From NCBI GenBank assembly GCA_028278525.1, contig JANQEE010000040.1, positions 46,598 to 110,597 of the forward strand: a DNA stretch of 64,000 nucleotides. Direction: 5' to 3'. The position numbers were made by a program, and so were the translations under genes. Below the pieces are notes generated by a model that ran no database searches, had not been told where the DNA came from, and was given only the letters and a program-made list of their open reading frames with translations. Position 1 is the first letter of the stretch; each line of letters starts with the position of its first letter. Below, piece after piece: positions 42,150 through 51,183 of this stretch. This DNA comes from Minwuiaceae bacterium (GTDB lineage Bacteria; Pseudomonadota; Alphaproteobacteria; Minwuiales; Minwuiaceae).

Positions 42150-43401
42150 CCTGACGATCGAGAGCATCGGCGCCCGCGGCGACGGGCTTGCATCCGGCGC
42201 TGGCGGGCCGGTCTATGTGCCGTATACCGTACCGGGCGACCGTGTGCGCGTCAGGCTTGGCGCCAAGCGTGGGGAAGGGCGGTCCGCCGACCTGCTTGAG
42301 GTTCTGTCGCCCGGCCCGAACCGGATCGCGCCCGTCTGCCGCCATTTCGGTACCTGCGGCGGTTGCGCTTTGCAGCATCTGGCCGAGGAGCCGTACCAGG
42401 ATTGGAATCGGGAGCAGGTGACGACCGCGCTCGGCCGTCGCGGTTTCTCCGACGTCGAGGTGAGGCCGGTCGTCCCCACACCGCCGGGCAGCCGGCGTCG
42501 GGCGGACCTTGCGCTGCTGCTGCGGCGTGACGGACGGGCGGTGGTCGGCTACCACGAACGCGCCAGCCACCACATCGTCGATATTGCGGAATGCCCGGTG
42601 TTGGACCCGGCGCTCGTCGCCATCCTCGCGCCGTTGCGCGCTCTCTCGGTCAAGGTGCTGAAGCCCGGCAAACGGGCGTCCGCGATCGCGACGGTGACCG
42701 ACGCCGGGGTGGATCTCCTACTCGACCTCGGCCGTAACCTTGACCTCGCCGCAAGGGAAGCGCTGGCCGACTTCGCCGAGACAACGGATCTCGCGCGCCT
42801 GTCCGTCCGCGACTCCGACGCCGGTTTCATCGACCCCGTCGCCCGCCGCCGCCCGGCGACCCACCGCTTCGCCGGCGTCGCCGTCGAACCGCCGCCGGGC
42901 GGTTTTCTGCAGGCGAGCCCGGCGGCCGAGGCCGCGTTGAGCGCCGTCGCGACTGAGGCAACGGCCGGCGCCGCCCGCATCCTGGATCTGTTCTCCGGCT
43001 GCGGCACCTTCACCTTTCCGCTTGCCGACAAGGCGGCCGTGCATGCGGTGGACGGCGACAAGGACCTGATCGCTGCGCTGCAGTCCGCCGCCGACAAGGC
43101 GATGCGCAACACGGTGACCACGGAAGTCCGCGACCTGTTCCGCCGCCCCTATCTGGCCGAGGAATTGAACCGCTTCGATGCGGTGCTGTTCGACCCGCCC
43201 CGCGCCGGCGCCAAGGCACAGGCCGTCCAATTGGCGGCCTCCGCGGTGCCGGTCGTGGTCGGCGTCTCCTGCAACCCCGCCACCTTCGCCCGCGATGCGC
43301 GGATGCTGGCCGACGGCGGCTACCGGTTGACCGACGTGACGCCCATCGACCAGTTCCTCTGGTCGCCCCATGTCGAACTGGTTGGGGTTTTCAGGCGGTA
43401 G
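42142..43401 (+). CDS. TrmA/RlmD-type RNA m5U methyltransferase
   Basis: A 419-aa SAM-dependent RNA uridine-5-methyltransferase. It has an N-terminal TRAM domain, the iron-sulfur motif CRHFGTCGGC with a later Cys in ECPVLD, the SAM motif ILDLFSGCGTF, FDPPRAGA, and the nucleophilic Cys in VSCNPATF. The exact target (23S U1939, U747 or tRNA U54) is not decided by sequence alone. ATG 42142 overlaps the tlyA stop region. Confidence 0.88.
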   Translation: MTDLTIESIGARGDGLASGAGGPVYVPYTVPGDRVRVRLGAKRGEGRSADLLEVLSPGPNRIAPVCRHFGTCGGCALQHLAEEPYQDWNREQVTTALGRRGFSDVEVRPVVPTPPGSRRRADLALLLRRDGRAVVGYHERASHHIVDIAECPVLDPALVAILAPLRALSVKVLKPGKRASAIATVTDAGVDLLLDLGRNLDLAAREALADFAETTDLARLSVRDSDAGFIDPVARRRPATHRFAGVAVEPPPGGFLQASPAAEAALSAVATEATAGAARILDLFSGCGTFTFPLADKAAVHAVDGDKDLIAALQSAADKAMRNTVTTEVRDLFRRPYLAEELNRFDAVLFDPPRAGAKAQAVQLAASAVPVVVGVSCNPATFARDARMLADGGYRLTDVTPIDQFLWSPHVELVGVFRR

Positions 43402-43427
43402 ATCGGGCAGCCGGATACCCGAATTGT

Positions 43428-43452
43428 CCCTCTCCCCTAAAGGGGGCGAGGG
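43428..43452. terminator. hairpin between convergent genes
   Basis: Inner stem CCCCT/AGGGG (43434-43438, 43441-43445) and outer stem CCCTC/GAGGG (43428-43432, 43448-43452) form an interrupted hairpin in the 53-nt gap between two convergent genes. It has no strong T run on either side, so it is a possible bidirectional terminator only. Confidence 0.45.
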
Positions 43453-43454
43453 CT

Positions 43455-44252
43455 TCAGCCGGCCTTCCTGGCCACCAGGCTATAGCTCAATGGCAGTTGC
43501 GCGGTTCGGTTCTCGAACACGTCCATGTTCGCCGACGAGATGTTGTTCGGATATTCCTGGAAATGCTCGATCGCCAGGCCATGCCCGATGCAGCCGGTCA
43601 GGATGTCGGCCAAGGTATGGTGGAACCAATAGTGGGTTTCCGCCTCGTACTGGGCATTGCCGTAATAGTCCAGGCTCTCGGTTTCCACGAACGGCTCGCG
43701 GCGAAAATACGAATAGAGCGCTTCCTCCGGTTCGCCCGGCTCGTATATCTCGACGATGGGGTGCTGCTCGTAGGCGAAGAAACAGCCGCCCGGCTTTAGC
43801 AATCGCGCGGCGGTGCCGAGAAAGCGGTTCAGATCCGGCATCCATCCGAACACGCCGATAGTGACCATCACAATGTCGAACGCACCGTCGTAGTCGGCCG
43901 CGATCCGGTTGACGTCCGTCGCGACGAACTCGCAGTCGACAGAGGCCGCCGCCGCCAGTTCCTGCGCCTGCACGATGAACGCCGCGGCCTGGTCGAAGCC
44001 GACGCCCCGCGCTGCGCCCAGGTTGCGGGCCGACAATACCTCCCGGCCATTGTTGCAGCAAAGCTGCGCCAAGGCCTTGCCCTGCACCCCCAGCGCCCGC
44101 AGTCGTTCGGTCGCGATGTCGTCCAGGCAGGAATAACCGGGCTCTGCGAAACGGCTCAACAGATCCGCGTGCCGGTTTGCGCGGTGATAGGGCGCGGCTT
44201 GGTCCCAGGCCTTTCGGTTCGCCTCCACCGGGTCGTTGCCGTCCGTCGTCAT
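43455..44252 (-). CDS. class I SAM-dependent methyltransferase
   Basis: A 265-aa Rossmann-fold methyltransferase. LAQLCCNNGREVLSA is the SAM-binding motif I region, FVATDVNRIAADYDGAFDIVMVTIG motif II/III, and LLKPGGCFFAYEQHP motif IV. The CCNNGRE form of motif I is a recognised small-molecule methyltransferase subgroup. No substrate can be named. It is downstream of sppA on the minus strand, 9 nt away, so probably co-transcribed. Confidence 0.82.
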   Translation of the reverse strand: MTTDGNDPVEANRKAWDQAAPYHRANRHADLLSRFAEPGYSCLDDIATERLRALGVQGKALAQLCCNNGREVLSARNLGAARGVGFDQAAAFIVQAQELAAAASVDCEFVATDVNRIAADYDGAFDIVMVTIGVFGWMPDLNRFLGTAARLLKPGGCFFAYEQHPIVEIYEPGEPEEALYSYFRREPFVETESLDYYGNAQYEAETHYWFHHTLADILTGCIGHGLAIEHFQEYPNNISSANMDVFENRTAQLPLSYSLVARKAG

Positions 44253-44261
44253 CGGCCGGCC

Positions 44262-46010
44262 CTACCGGATTTGGATGACCGGTGAGATGGCGAGCAGTGT
44301 GTCGTCCGGTTGTATCACGGCGTCCTGCACCATCGGGCGGAGCCGCGCCCAGGCATCGGCCACGGTCGCCAGGTCGCCCAGCACGACCGACATCTCTTTG
44401 GAGTATTCCAGCAGCGCCGCGACGGCGTCGAACGGCTTGCGTTTCGGGAACGTGACCAGTTCGATGTCTTCGTCTGGGCCGATGCCGGCCGCCTCCCTCG
44501 CCAGGCCGATTGCCGTATGAAATCCGCCCAGCGCGTCGACCAGTCCCCGCTCCAACGCCTGCGCGCCGGTCCAGACGCGGCCTTTGGCGTGTTCTCGGGC
44601 GGCCTCCGGCGACAGGTCGCGCCCCTCCGCCACCTTGGAGACGAAATCGTCGTAGGTGAGCGCCATCGTCGACTGGAAATCCTCCCATTGCCGGGCAGAG
44701 AAGTCCCGGTTGGGGCTGAACATCGAGGCGTTCTCGCCGGTCGAAACCTCCTCCCACGTGACGCCCAGCTTCGACCAGAGGTCGGCGGCCACGAACTTGC
44801 CGCCGATCACGCCGATCGACCCGGTCAGCGTCGCCGGTTGCGCGACGATCTTGTCGGCCGGGGCTGCAATGAAATAACCGCCGGACGCCGCCGCGCCGGC
44901 CATAGAGACGATGACCGGTTTCTCGATATCGCGCACGGTGTGCCAGATCGCGTCGGAACCGACGTAGGATCCGCCGCCCGAATCGATCCTGAGCACGATG
45001 GCCTCGACATCGTCGTGCTCATCGGCATCGCGTAGCGCGGCGCTCATCTGCCGGCCGCTGATGGCGATTCTTCCCTGCAGCGGACTGCGTTCCGGTGTGC
45101 CACGGACGATCTGGCCGGCGCCGTAGACCACCGCGATCGTGCGGCCTTCGTCGTGCGGCCGACCGGCGCGCGTTACATAGTCGGCGACACCGATGCGTGT
45201 GGAGTACTTGCCGACATGCAGGGTCAGGTCGTGCCAATAGGCGGCGTGGTCGACCAGCCCGGCGTCCTTGGCTTCCGCACCGGTGAAGGGCGCGCGGTCG
45301 ATCAGGCGACGTACCGTCGCTTCGTCCATCCCTCGTCGTTCGGCTATTCCGGCGACCATTTGCGACGACAGCGACTCCAGCAGCGATTCCATCGACCGCC
45401 GGAACGGTTCAGACATTTCATCGTCCAGAAACGTGTCGAACGCCGACTTGAATTCCTCGAATTTGGCGAAGCGCGGTTCGATGCCGGCCTTGTCCAGCAG
45501 GTCCCGGGCGAACGGCACGTCGCCGGCCAGGCCGACCGCCTGGAAATCGCCCGTCGGCTGCATCCAGATCTCGTCGAACGCCGTCGCCAGATAGTAGGCG
45601 CCGTTGCCGAACACGTCGGCGTAGGCGTAGCTTGGTTTTCCTGAGGCGCGGAAGCGGTCCAGCGCGCCGCGCAGTTCCTGCACTTGCGCCATCGACAACC
45701 GCGCCTGGCCCAGGTCGGCGAGGACCGCGATGATATTGGGGTCGTCGGCGGCTTGCTCCAGCGCGTCAAGGGTATCGCGCATCGTCGGCCGGGTCTGTCG
45801 CACCAGAAAATCCACCGGCCCGAGCCCCGGTGTCTCGGACAGGCCGCGGTCCAGGGCCAGCACCAGGACGCTGTTGAAGTCCACCGTCAGTTTGGTTGGC
45901 GCGGTGAACAGCCAGACGCCGAGGCCAACGACGATGATTGTGGCAAGCACGCTGCCGAGCGCCAGAATCAGGCCTCTAACCACGCGGCCGACAAAGCGAA
46001 GTGCCTTCAC
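44262..46010 (-). CDS. sppA: signal peptide peptidase SppA, long form
   Basis: A 582-aa membrane-anchored serine/lysine protease that degrades cleaved signal peptides. One transmembrane helix occupies about residues 8-32. The two tandem S49 domains match the 67-kDa E. coli-type enzyme; the second contains the nucleophile segment AAASGGYFIAAPADKI and TGSIGVIGGKF. The start is GTG 46008-46010, with GGAAAGAG upstream; the open frame extends much further only as a shadow. It is divergent from the DCC gene. Confidence 0.9.
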   Translation of the reverse strand: MKALRFVGRVVRGLILALGSVLATIIVVGLGVWLFTAPTKLTVDFNSVLVLALDRGLSETPGLGPVDFLVRQTRPTMRDTLDALEQAADDPNIIAVLADLGQARLSMAQVQELRGALDRFRASGKPSYAYADVFGNGAYYLATAFDEIWMQPTGDFQAVGLAGDVPFARDLLDKAGIEPRFAKFEEFKSAFDTFLDDEMSEPFRRSMESLLESLSSQMVAGIAERRGMDEATVRRLIDRAPFTGAEAKDAGLVDHAAYWHDLTLHVGKYSTRIGVADYVTRAGRPHDEGRTIAVVYGAGQIVRGTPERSPLQGRIAISGRQMSAALRDADEHDDVEAIVLRIDSGGGSYVGSDAIWHTVRDIEKPVIVSMAGAAASGGYFIAAPADKIVAQPATLTGSIGVIGGKFVAADLWSKLGVTWEEVSTGENASMFSPNRDFSARQWEDFQSTMALTYDDFVSKVAEGRDLSPEAAREHAKGRVWTGAQALERGLVDALGGFHTAIGLAREAAGIGPDEDIELVTFPKRKPFDAVAALLEYSKEMSVVLGDLATVADAWARLRPMVQDAVIQPDDTLLAISPVIQIR

Positions 46011-46145
46011 GTCACGTCTCTTTCCAATAGGGCGGGCAGGTGAACGGTTGGAGTGATACGACGACTTTCGCGCCATGTCGAGCGGCCAGATCGGCTGCCA
46101 CAGTTTGGTTTCAGGGGATTGTCCGTCGCCGCCGAACGAGTTCGG

Positions 46146-46175
46146 TTGACTCGTATTCAACCGATCGAACATAAC
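46146..46175 (+). promoter_or_regulatory. possible promoter of the DCC/SDR/DUF2269 operon
   Basis: TTGACT (46146-46151), an 18-nt spacer and CATAAC (46170-46175) lie 36 nt before the DCC-gene start. The -10 box has two mismatches, so this is a moderate candidate. Confidence 0.4.
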
Positions 46176-46211
46176 GGTCGACGGATTGCCAACGGAAGCC
46201 AGGACGGTTCG

Positions 46212-46661
46212 ATGAACGACGCGCCTCGGCATCTTCACGACGGCCCGCCGGTCGAAGACCTGCTGCGCGGCAAAAAGGTCGTGATGTTCGACGGCGAATG
46301 CGTGCTGTGCAGCGGTTTCGCCCGGTTCGTGCTTCGTTTCGACTGCAAGGCGCGGTTTCGTCTGGCGTCGATGCAGTCGGTGGTCGGCCAGCGGATCCTC
46401 GCGCATCTCGGCCTGCCGTTGTCGGACTGGGACAGCAATCTGGTGATCGAGGACGGAACGCTCTACTTCAAATCGACGGCCTACATCAGGATCATGACGG
46501 GTCTGGGCGCACCCTGGTCCTGGATCGCCATCGGCCGTATCGTGCCGTTGCCGGTTCGCGACTGGCTCTACGACGGGATCGCGCGCAACCGCTATCGCCT
46601 GTTCGGCCGCCACGCGTCCTGCATGGTCCCAACGCCCGACATCGCAGATCGGTTTCTATGA
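46212..46661 (+). CDS. thiol-disulfide oxidoreductase DCC family protein
   Basis: A 149-aa member of the DCC (DUF393) family, thioredoxin-like. FDGECVLCSGFARFVLR holds the DxxCxxC motif at Asp27, Cys30, Cys33. WIAIGRIVPLPVRDWLYDGIARNRYRLFGR is the typical C-terminal half. ATG 46212 follows CAGGACGG. Its stop overlaps the next start as ATGA. Coupling with a DoxX-containing protein is common for the family and suggests membrane-linked redox chemistry. Confidence 0.9.
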   Translation: MNDAPRHLHDGPPVEDLLRGKKVVMFDGECVLCSGFARFVLRFDCKARFRLASMQSVVGQRILAHLGLPLSDWDSNLVIEDGTLYFKSTAYIRIMTGLGAPWSWIAIGRIVPLPVRDWLYDGIARNRYRLFGRHASCMVPTPDIADRFL

Positions 46662-47968
46662 CGGTCGCTCAACCTGGCGCCGGCGTATTGGTAACGGGCG
46701 CCAACGGGTTCATCGGCGGCCAGATCGTCGCGCATCTGCTCGGCGCCGGTTACCGTGTGCTGGGAGCGGTGCGGCAACCGGAACCCTTCCTCCGCCGCTT
46801 CCCCGTCGCGGACGCCGTCGCCGTCGACATGAATCGGGACACCACGCCGGAAAGCTGGCTGCCGCGGCTCGACGGCGTCGACGCTGTTATCAATTGCGCC
46901 GGCATCCTGCAGCAGAGCCGGGGCCAATCCATCGACGCCATCCACCACCGCGCCCCCGCGGCGTTGTTCGATGCCTGCCAGACGGCCGGCGTCCGCCGGG
47001 TGATTCAGATTTCCGCGATCAGCGCCGACGCCGCTGCCGGCACCGACTACGCCCTGTCGAAAAAAGCGGCGGACGACCATTTGGCCGGCCTCGATCTCGA
47101 TTGGGTCGTGCTCCGGCCGTCGCTGGTCTACGGTTCCGGTTCCCATGGCGGCACCAGCCTGATGCGGGCGCTCGCCGCGCTACCGTTCGCCGTGCCGCTG
47201 GTCGGGGCCGGCGATCAGCCGTTCCGGCCCATCCACCTGGACGATCTGGCGCGCGCCGTCACCATCATCCTTGCCCGGCCGGACCTGTCCCACGCCGTGA
47301 TCGAACCCGTCGGGCCTGAACGGCTCACCCTGAAACAGATCCTGCTGAAGCTGCGTGGCTGGCTTGGGCTGCGCGCTGTTCCGGCCCTGCCGGTACCGGT
47401 CCCGATGGTCGCCGCCCTATGCAAGGTCGGCGACTTGACCGGCGCGGGCCCGATGCGCACCACATCGCTGAAGCAGATCCTCTACGGCAACGACGCCCCG
47501 GCGGAACCGTTCGTCGTCGCCGTCGGTTTCACGCCACGCACGATGGATGCGGCGCTGGCCTCGCACACGGCGCAAACGCAAGACCGGTGGCACGCCCGCC
47601 TGTTCTTCCTGCGCCCGGCGTTGCGCTGGCTGCTGGCGCTGATGTGGGCCGTGTCCGGTCTGCTCGGGCTCTTCCTGCCGGCCGAAATCACCTATCCCCT
47701 GGCGAATTTCGCCGGCTTCTCCGAACCGATGTTGGCGGTTCTGGTGATCGGCAGCAGCCTCGTCGATCTCGCGCTCGCCGCCTGGGTGGCCAGCAATCGG
47801 CGGCCGGGCTTGGCCTGTCTCGTCCAGGTCGCCGTCATTGTCGCGTACACGGTCGGACTCACCATCGGGCATCCCGGGTTGTGGCTGGATCCGTTCGGCT
47901 CGCTGCTCAAGAATCTGCCGATTCTCGCCGCCGTTCTGGTCAACGCAGCAATAGCCGAAGAGCGATGA
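46658..47968 (+). CDS. NAD-dependent epimerase/dehydratase fused to a DoxX-like membrane domain
   Basis: A 436-aa fusion. Residues 1-300 are an extended SDR of the atypical, NmrA/complex-I-assembly-like type with VLVTGANGFIGGQIV and later DYALSKKAADDHL. Residues of about 305-436 are four hydrophobic helices resembling the DoxX/DoxX-like quinol-interacting family. The ATG overlaps the DCC stop (ATGA) and the stop overlaps the DUF2269 start (ATGA), so three proteins are translated as a unit. A membrane redox or quinone-linked role is inferred. Confidence 0.85.
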   Translation: MTVAQPGAGVLVTGANGFIGGQIVAHLLGAGYRVLGAVRQPEPFLRRFPVADAVAVDMNRDTTPESWLPRLDGVDAVINCAGILQQSRGQSIDAIHHRAPAALFDACQTAGVRRVIQISAISADAAAGTDYALSKKAADDHLAGLDLDWVVLRPSLVYGSGSHGGTSLMRALAALPFAVPLVGAGDQPFRPIHLDDLARAVTIILARPDLSHAVIEPVGPERLTLKQILLKLRGWLGLRAVPALPVPVPMVAALCKVGDLTGAGPMRTTSLKQILYGNDAPAEPFVVAVGFTPRTMDAALASHTAQTQDRWHARLFFLRPALRWLLALMWAVSGLLGLFLPAEITYPLANFAGFSEPMLAVLVIGSSLVDLALAAWVASNRRPGLACLVQVAVIVAYTVGLTIGHPGLWLDPFGSLLKNLPILAAVLVNAAIAEER

Positions 47969-48441
47969 TCGATCCCTATCTGCTCGTCAAATGGCTGCAC
48001 ATCGTCAGCGCGACGATATTGTTCGGGCTCGGTCTCGGCACCGCGCTGCATATGTGGCTGACGCATCTGAGCGACGACCGGCAGGCCATCGCGACCGTTG
48101 CCCGCAACGTGGTGCTGGCCGATTGGCTGTTCACCCTGCCGTCGGGTTTGGTGCAGCCGATCTCCGGCATCGCGCTCATTCACATGGCCGGCTTCGATCC
48201 CTGGGAATCGTGGCTGGTGGCGACCTATGCGCTTTACGTCCTGGCCGGCTGCTGCTGGCTGGTGGTCGTCCGTCTGCAGATTCAGGCCCGCGACCTGGCG
48301 GCCGCGGCGGTTCGTTCCGATCAGCCGTTACCGGACATGTACTATGCCAAGATGCGCGCCTGGTACCGGCTCGGCTGGCCCGCCTTCATCGCGCTGCTCG
48401 TCATCTTCTGGCTGATGGTCAACAAACCCGCGCTCTGGTAG
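47965..48441 (+). CDS. DUF2269 integral membrane protein
   Basis: A 158-aa protein with four hydrophobic helices. LLVKWLHIVSATILFGLGLG is the family's conserved first helix with a His in the membrane, and YYAKMRAWYRLGWPAF precedes the last helix. DUF2269 members are often encoded beside DoxX/DCC genes. Function unknown; the conserved membrane His may suggest cofactor or quinone contact. The start overlaps the fusion-protein stop by 4 nt. Confidence 0.85.
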   Translation: MIDPYLLVKWLHIVSATILFGLGLGTALHMWLTHLSDDRQAIATVARNVVLADWLFTLPSGLVQPISGIALIHMAGFDPWESWLVATYALYVLAGCCWLVVVRLQIQARDLAAAAVRSDQPLPDMYYAKMRAWYRLGWPAFIALLVIFWLMVNKPALW

Positions 48442-49020
48442 TCAGCGCGCCATGCCGTGGTAGTCCGGGTTCGGCATCATGTCGATCGCCGCGGCCATGC
48501 GGTTCGACATATTGAAGAACGACGCCACCGTGCCGATGTCCCAGATATCGTGGTCGGAAAAGCCGACATCGCGGAGCGCCTGCCGGTCCTCCTCCAGAAT
48601 GTCGTGCGGCCGTTCCGTCAGCTTCACCGCGAAATCCAGCATCGCCCGGTGTCGCGGTTCCAGGTCGGCGGCGCGGTAGTTCATCACCAGCATCTCGCCC
48701 AGTTCCGCGTCGCCGGAAATCTCCCGTACCTGGGCGCCGTGCGCCGTCAGGCAGTAATAGCAGCGATTCACCGACGACACGGCGACCGCGATCATCTCCC
48801 GTTCCAGCTTCGACAGGCCTGACGGACCCAGCATCATTTCGTTGTACATGGTGGTGAAGCCGTTCAGCTTGGCGTCGTCGAAACTGTAGGCGGCGATCAC
48901 ATTCGGCACCATGCCCAGCTTCTCGCGGCAGATCTCCCAGTATTTGCGGGTTTCCGGCGACAGGTCGTCCGGTTCGGGAACCGGAATGTTCAGGGCGTGG
49001 ACGTGTTTCGGTTGCGGCAT
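48442..49020 (-). CDS. AhpD-like peroxidase-related protein
   Basis: A 192-aa protein of the carboxymuconolactone decarboxylase/AhpD fold. The redox motif CYYCLTAHG has Cys87, Cys90 and His94 as in alkylhydroperoxidase D. The C-terminal MPNPDYHGMAR is typical of the uncharacterised peroxidase-related subgroup. It may reduce peroxides or use the CxxC for other thiol chemistry. The stop is directly next to the convergent DUF2269 stop. aroC lies 35 nt upstream on the same strand. Confidence 0.9.
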   Translation of the reverse strand: MPQPKHVHALNIPVPEPDDLSPETRKYWEICREKLGMVPNVIAAYSFDDAKLNGFTTMYNEMMLGPSGLSKLEREMIAVAVSSVNRCYYCLTAHGAQVREISGDAELGEMLVMNYRAADLEPRHRAMLDFAVKLTERPHDILEEDRQALRDVGFSDHDIWDIGTVASFFNMSNRMAAAIDMMPNPDYHGMAR

Positions 49021-49055
49021 GGGGTGGGGCTCCAGGCGCTGGTTGACTACTGGCC

Positions 49056-50132
49056 CTAAGACTCGCCCACCTGACCTCTGTGGCGCAATAGCTGGTCGGC
49101 CAAGACGCAGGCCATCATGGCCTCGCCGACCGGCACGGCGCGGATGCCGACGCAGGGGTCGTGCCGGCCCTTGGTGGAAATCTCCGTGTCCTGTCCCGCC
49201 CGGTCGACCGTCTTGCGCGGCGACAGGATCGACGATGTCGGTTTCACGGCGAAGCGGGCGACGATGTCCTGCCCGGTGGTGATGCCGCCCAGCACCCCGC
49301 CGGCATTGTTGGAGGAGAAGCTGGTATGCCCGTTCTCCGACCGCATCTCGTCGGCGCTCTGCTCGCCGGTCATCGCCGCGGCGGCGAAGCCAGCGCCGAT
49401 CTCAACGCCCTTCACCGCGTTGATGCTCATCAGCGCGGCGGCCAGGTCGGCGTCCAGCTTGGCGTAGATCGGCGCGCCCAGTCCGGCAGGCACGCCGCTC
49501 GCGACCACTTCGATCACCGCGCCCAGCGACGATCCGGCCTTGCGGGTCGCATCCAGCAATTTTTCCCAGACCGGCACCATCGCCGCGTCCGGGCACCAGA
49601 ACGGATTCCGCTCGACCTCGTCCCAATCCCAATTGGTGCGGTCGATGGCCTCGGTCCCGATCTGCACCAAAGCCCCACGGATCGCGATGTCCGGCCCCAG
49701 CACCTTGCGCGCCACCGCACCGGCGGCAACCCGCGCCGCGGTCTCGCGCGCCGACGACCGCCCGCCGCCGCGATAGTCGCGGATGCCGTATTTTGCGATG
49801 TAGGTGAAGTCGGCGTGGCCCGGCCGGTACTTGTCCTTGATCTCGCCGTAATCCTTCGACCGCTGGTCGACGTTCTCGATCATCAGGCTGATCGGCGTGC
49901 CCGTTGTCTCGCCTTCGAAGGTGCCGGACAGGATGCGCACCGTATCGGGCTCGCGCCGCTGCGTGGTGTGGCGCGACTGGCCGGGGCGGCGCTTGTCCAG
50001 AAAGCCCTGAATATCGGCTTCGTCCAGCGGCAGCCGCGGCGGCACGCCGTCGATCACGCAGCCGAGCGCCGGCCCGTGGCTCTCGCCCCACGTGGTAACG
50101 CGAAAGAGATGTCCAAATGTATTGTGGGACAT
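49056..50132 (-). CDS. aroC: chorismate synthase
   Basis: A 358-aa FMN-dependent enzyme that converts EPSP to chorismate, the last shikimate step. The three signature patterns are present: [37 protein letters not shown] and [17 protein letters not shown]. The start ATG 50132 matches the family N terminus MSHNTFG. It follows fabI on the same strand, 37 nt apart. Confidence 0.96.
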   Translation of the reverse strand: MSHNTFGHLFRVTTWGESHGPALGCVIDGVPPRLPLDEADIQGFLDKRRPGQSRHTTQRREPDTVRILSGTFEGETTGTPISLMIENVDQRSKDYGEIKDKYRPGHADFTYIAKYGIRDYRGGGRSSARETAARVAAGAVARKVLGPDIAIRGALVQIGTEAIDRTNWDWDEVERNPFWCPDAAMVPVWEKLLDATRKAGSSLGAVIEVVASGVPAGLGAPIYAKLDADLAAALMSINAVKGVEIGAGFAAAAMTGEQSADEMRSENGHTSFSSNNAGGVLGGITTGQDIVARFAVKPTSSILSPRKTVDRAGQDTEISTKGRHDPCVGIRAVPVGEAMMACVLADQLLRHRGQVGES

Positions 50133-50169
50133 CCGCTAAAGGGTCCTGGTTCGAATTGTTTGTCTCGGT

Positions 50170-50982
50170 CTAAACGACCGAAATATCGGGTGCGTCTACC
50201 GCCTTCATGCCCACGACATGGTAGCCGCAATCGACGTGGTGCACCTCGCCGGTGACGCCGCTGCCCAGGTCGCTCAACAGATAGAGGCCGGTGGAGCCGA
50301 CCTCGTCGATGGTGACGTTGCGTTTCAGCGGCGAATTCAGCTCGTTCCATTTCAGGATGTAGCGGAAGTCGCCGATACCGGAGGCGGCCAGCGTCTTGAT
50401 CGGCCCGGCGGAGATGGCGTTGACGCGGATCGCCTTGCCACCCAGGTCGACGGCCAGGTAGCGGACGCTCGCCTCCAGCGCGGCCTTGGCCACGCCCATG
50501 ACGTTGTAGTGCGGCATCACCCGTTCGGCGCCGAAGTAGGTCAGCGTCAGGATCGACCCGCCGTCGGTCATCAGCGGTTCGGCCCGGCGGCAGAGCGCGG
50601 TGAACGAATAGCAGGATACATACAAGCTCTGCGCGAAATTGTCCGCCGTGGTGTCCACGTAGCGGCCTTTGAGCTGCTCCTTGTCCGCATAGGCGATGGC
50701 ATGGACCATGAAGTCCAGTTGACCCCATTCCTTTTTCAGCAGATCGAACACGCTGTCCATCGATGCTTCGTCGGTTACGTCGCATTCGGTCACGATGGTC
50801 GAACCGACGGATTCGGCCAGCGGATAGACCCGCTTCTTCAACGCGTCGCCCTGAAACGTGAAGGCCAGTTCCGCACCGTGTTCTGCGGCTTTCTTGGCGA
50901 TTCCCCATGCGATCGAGCGGTCGTTGGCAACGCCCATGATCAAGCCCTTCTTGCCATTCATCAGAGCGGCCGGTTGCGACAT
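50170..50982 (-). CDS. fabI: enoyl-ACP reductase FabI
   Basis: A 270-aa NADH-dependent reductase of fatty-acid elongation. The cofactor segment GVANDRSIAWGIA is at 17-29, and the catalytic Tyr-x6-Lys is Tyr159 and Lys166 in YNVMGVAK. The sequence is of the triclosan-target FabI type, not FabV or FabL. ATG 50982 has GCGAGG 7 nt upstream; a longer frame exists but is not typical. The 201-nt spacer to the YihY gene holds its promoter, which I cannot place. Confidence 0.95.
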   Translation of the reverse strand: MSQPAALMNGKKGLIMGVANDRSIAWGIAKKAAEHGAELAFTFQGDALKKRVYPLAESVGSTIVTECDVTDEASMDSVFDLLKKEWGQLDFMVHAIAYADKEQLKGRYVDTTADNFAQSLYVSCYSFTALCRRAEPLMTDGGSILTLTYFGAERVMPHYNVMGVAKAALEASVRYLAVDLGGKAIRVNAISAGPIKTLAASGIGDFRYILKWNELNSPLKRNVTIDEVGSTGLYLLSDLGSGVTGEVHHVDCGYHVVGMKAVDAPDISVV

Positions 50983-51183
50983 GTTTGCCTCGCTTTCGAT
51001 GGACCGGGAATCGGTCGCAGGTAATCGGATCGCGGGGCATCCTAACGCAATTCCAGGGGCCGTCAACGCAGGCAGCCGGCCTCTGTCCGGCGCGTCGAAC
51101 CGGCTTCGCGTTCGCGTTTCCCGCGAATCCGGCCTATTATTGCGCCGCGTTTATGGTCGATTGAGGCTCCGTCTCGGTGACAT

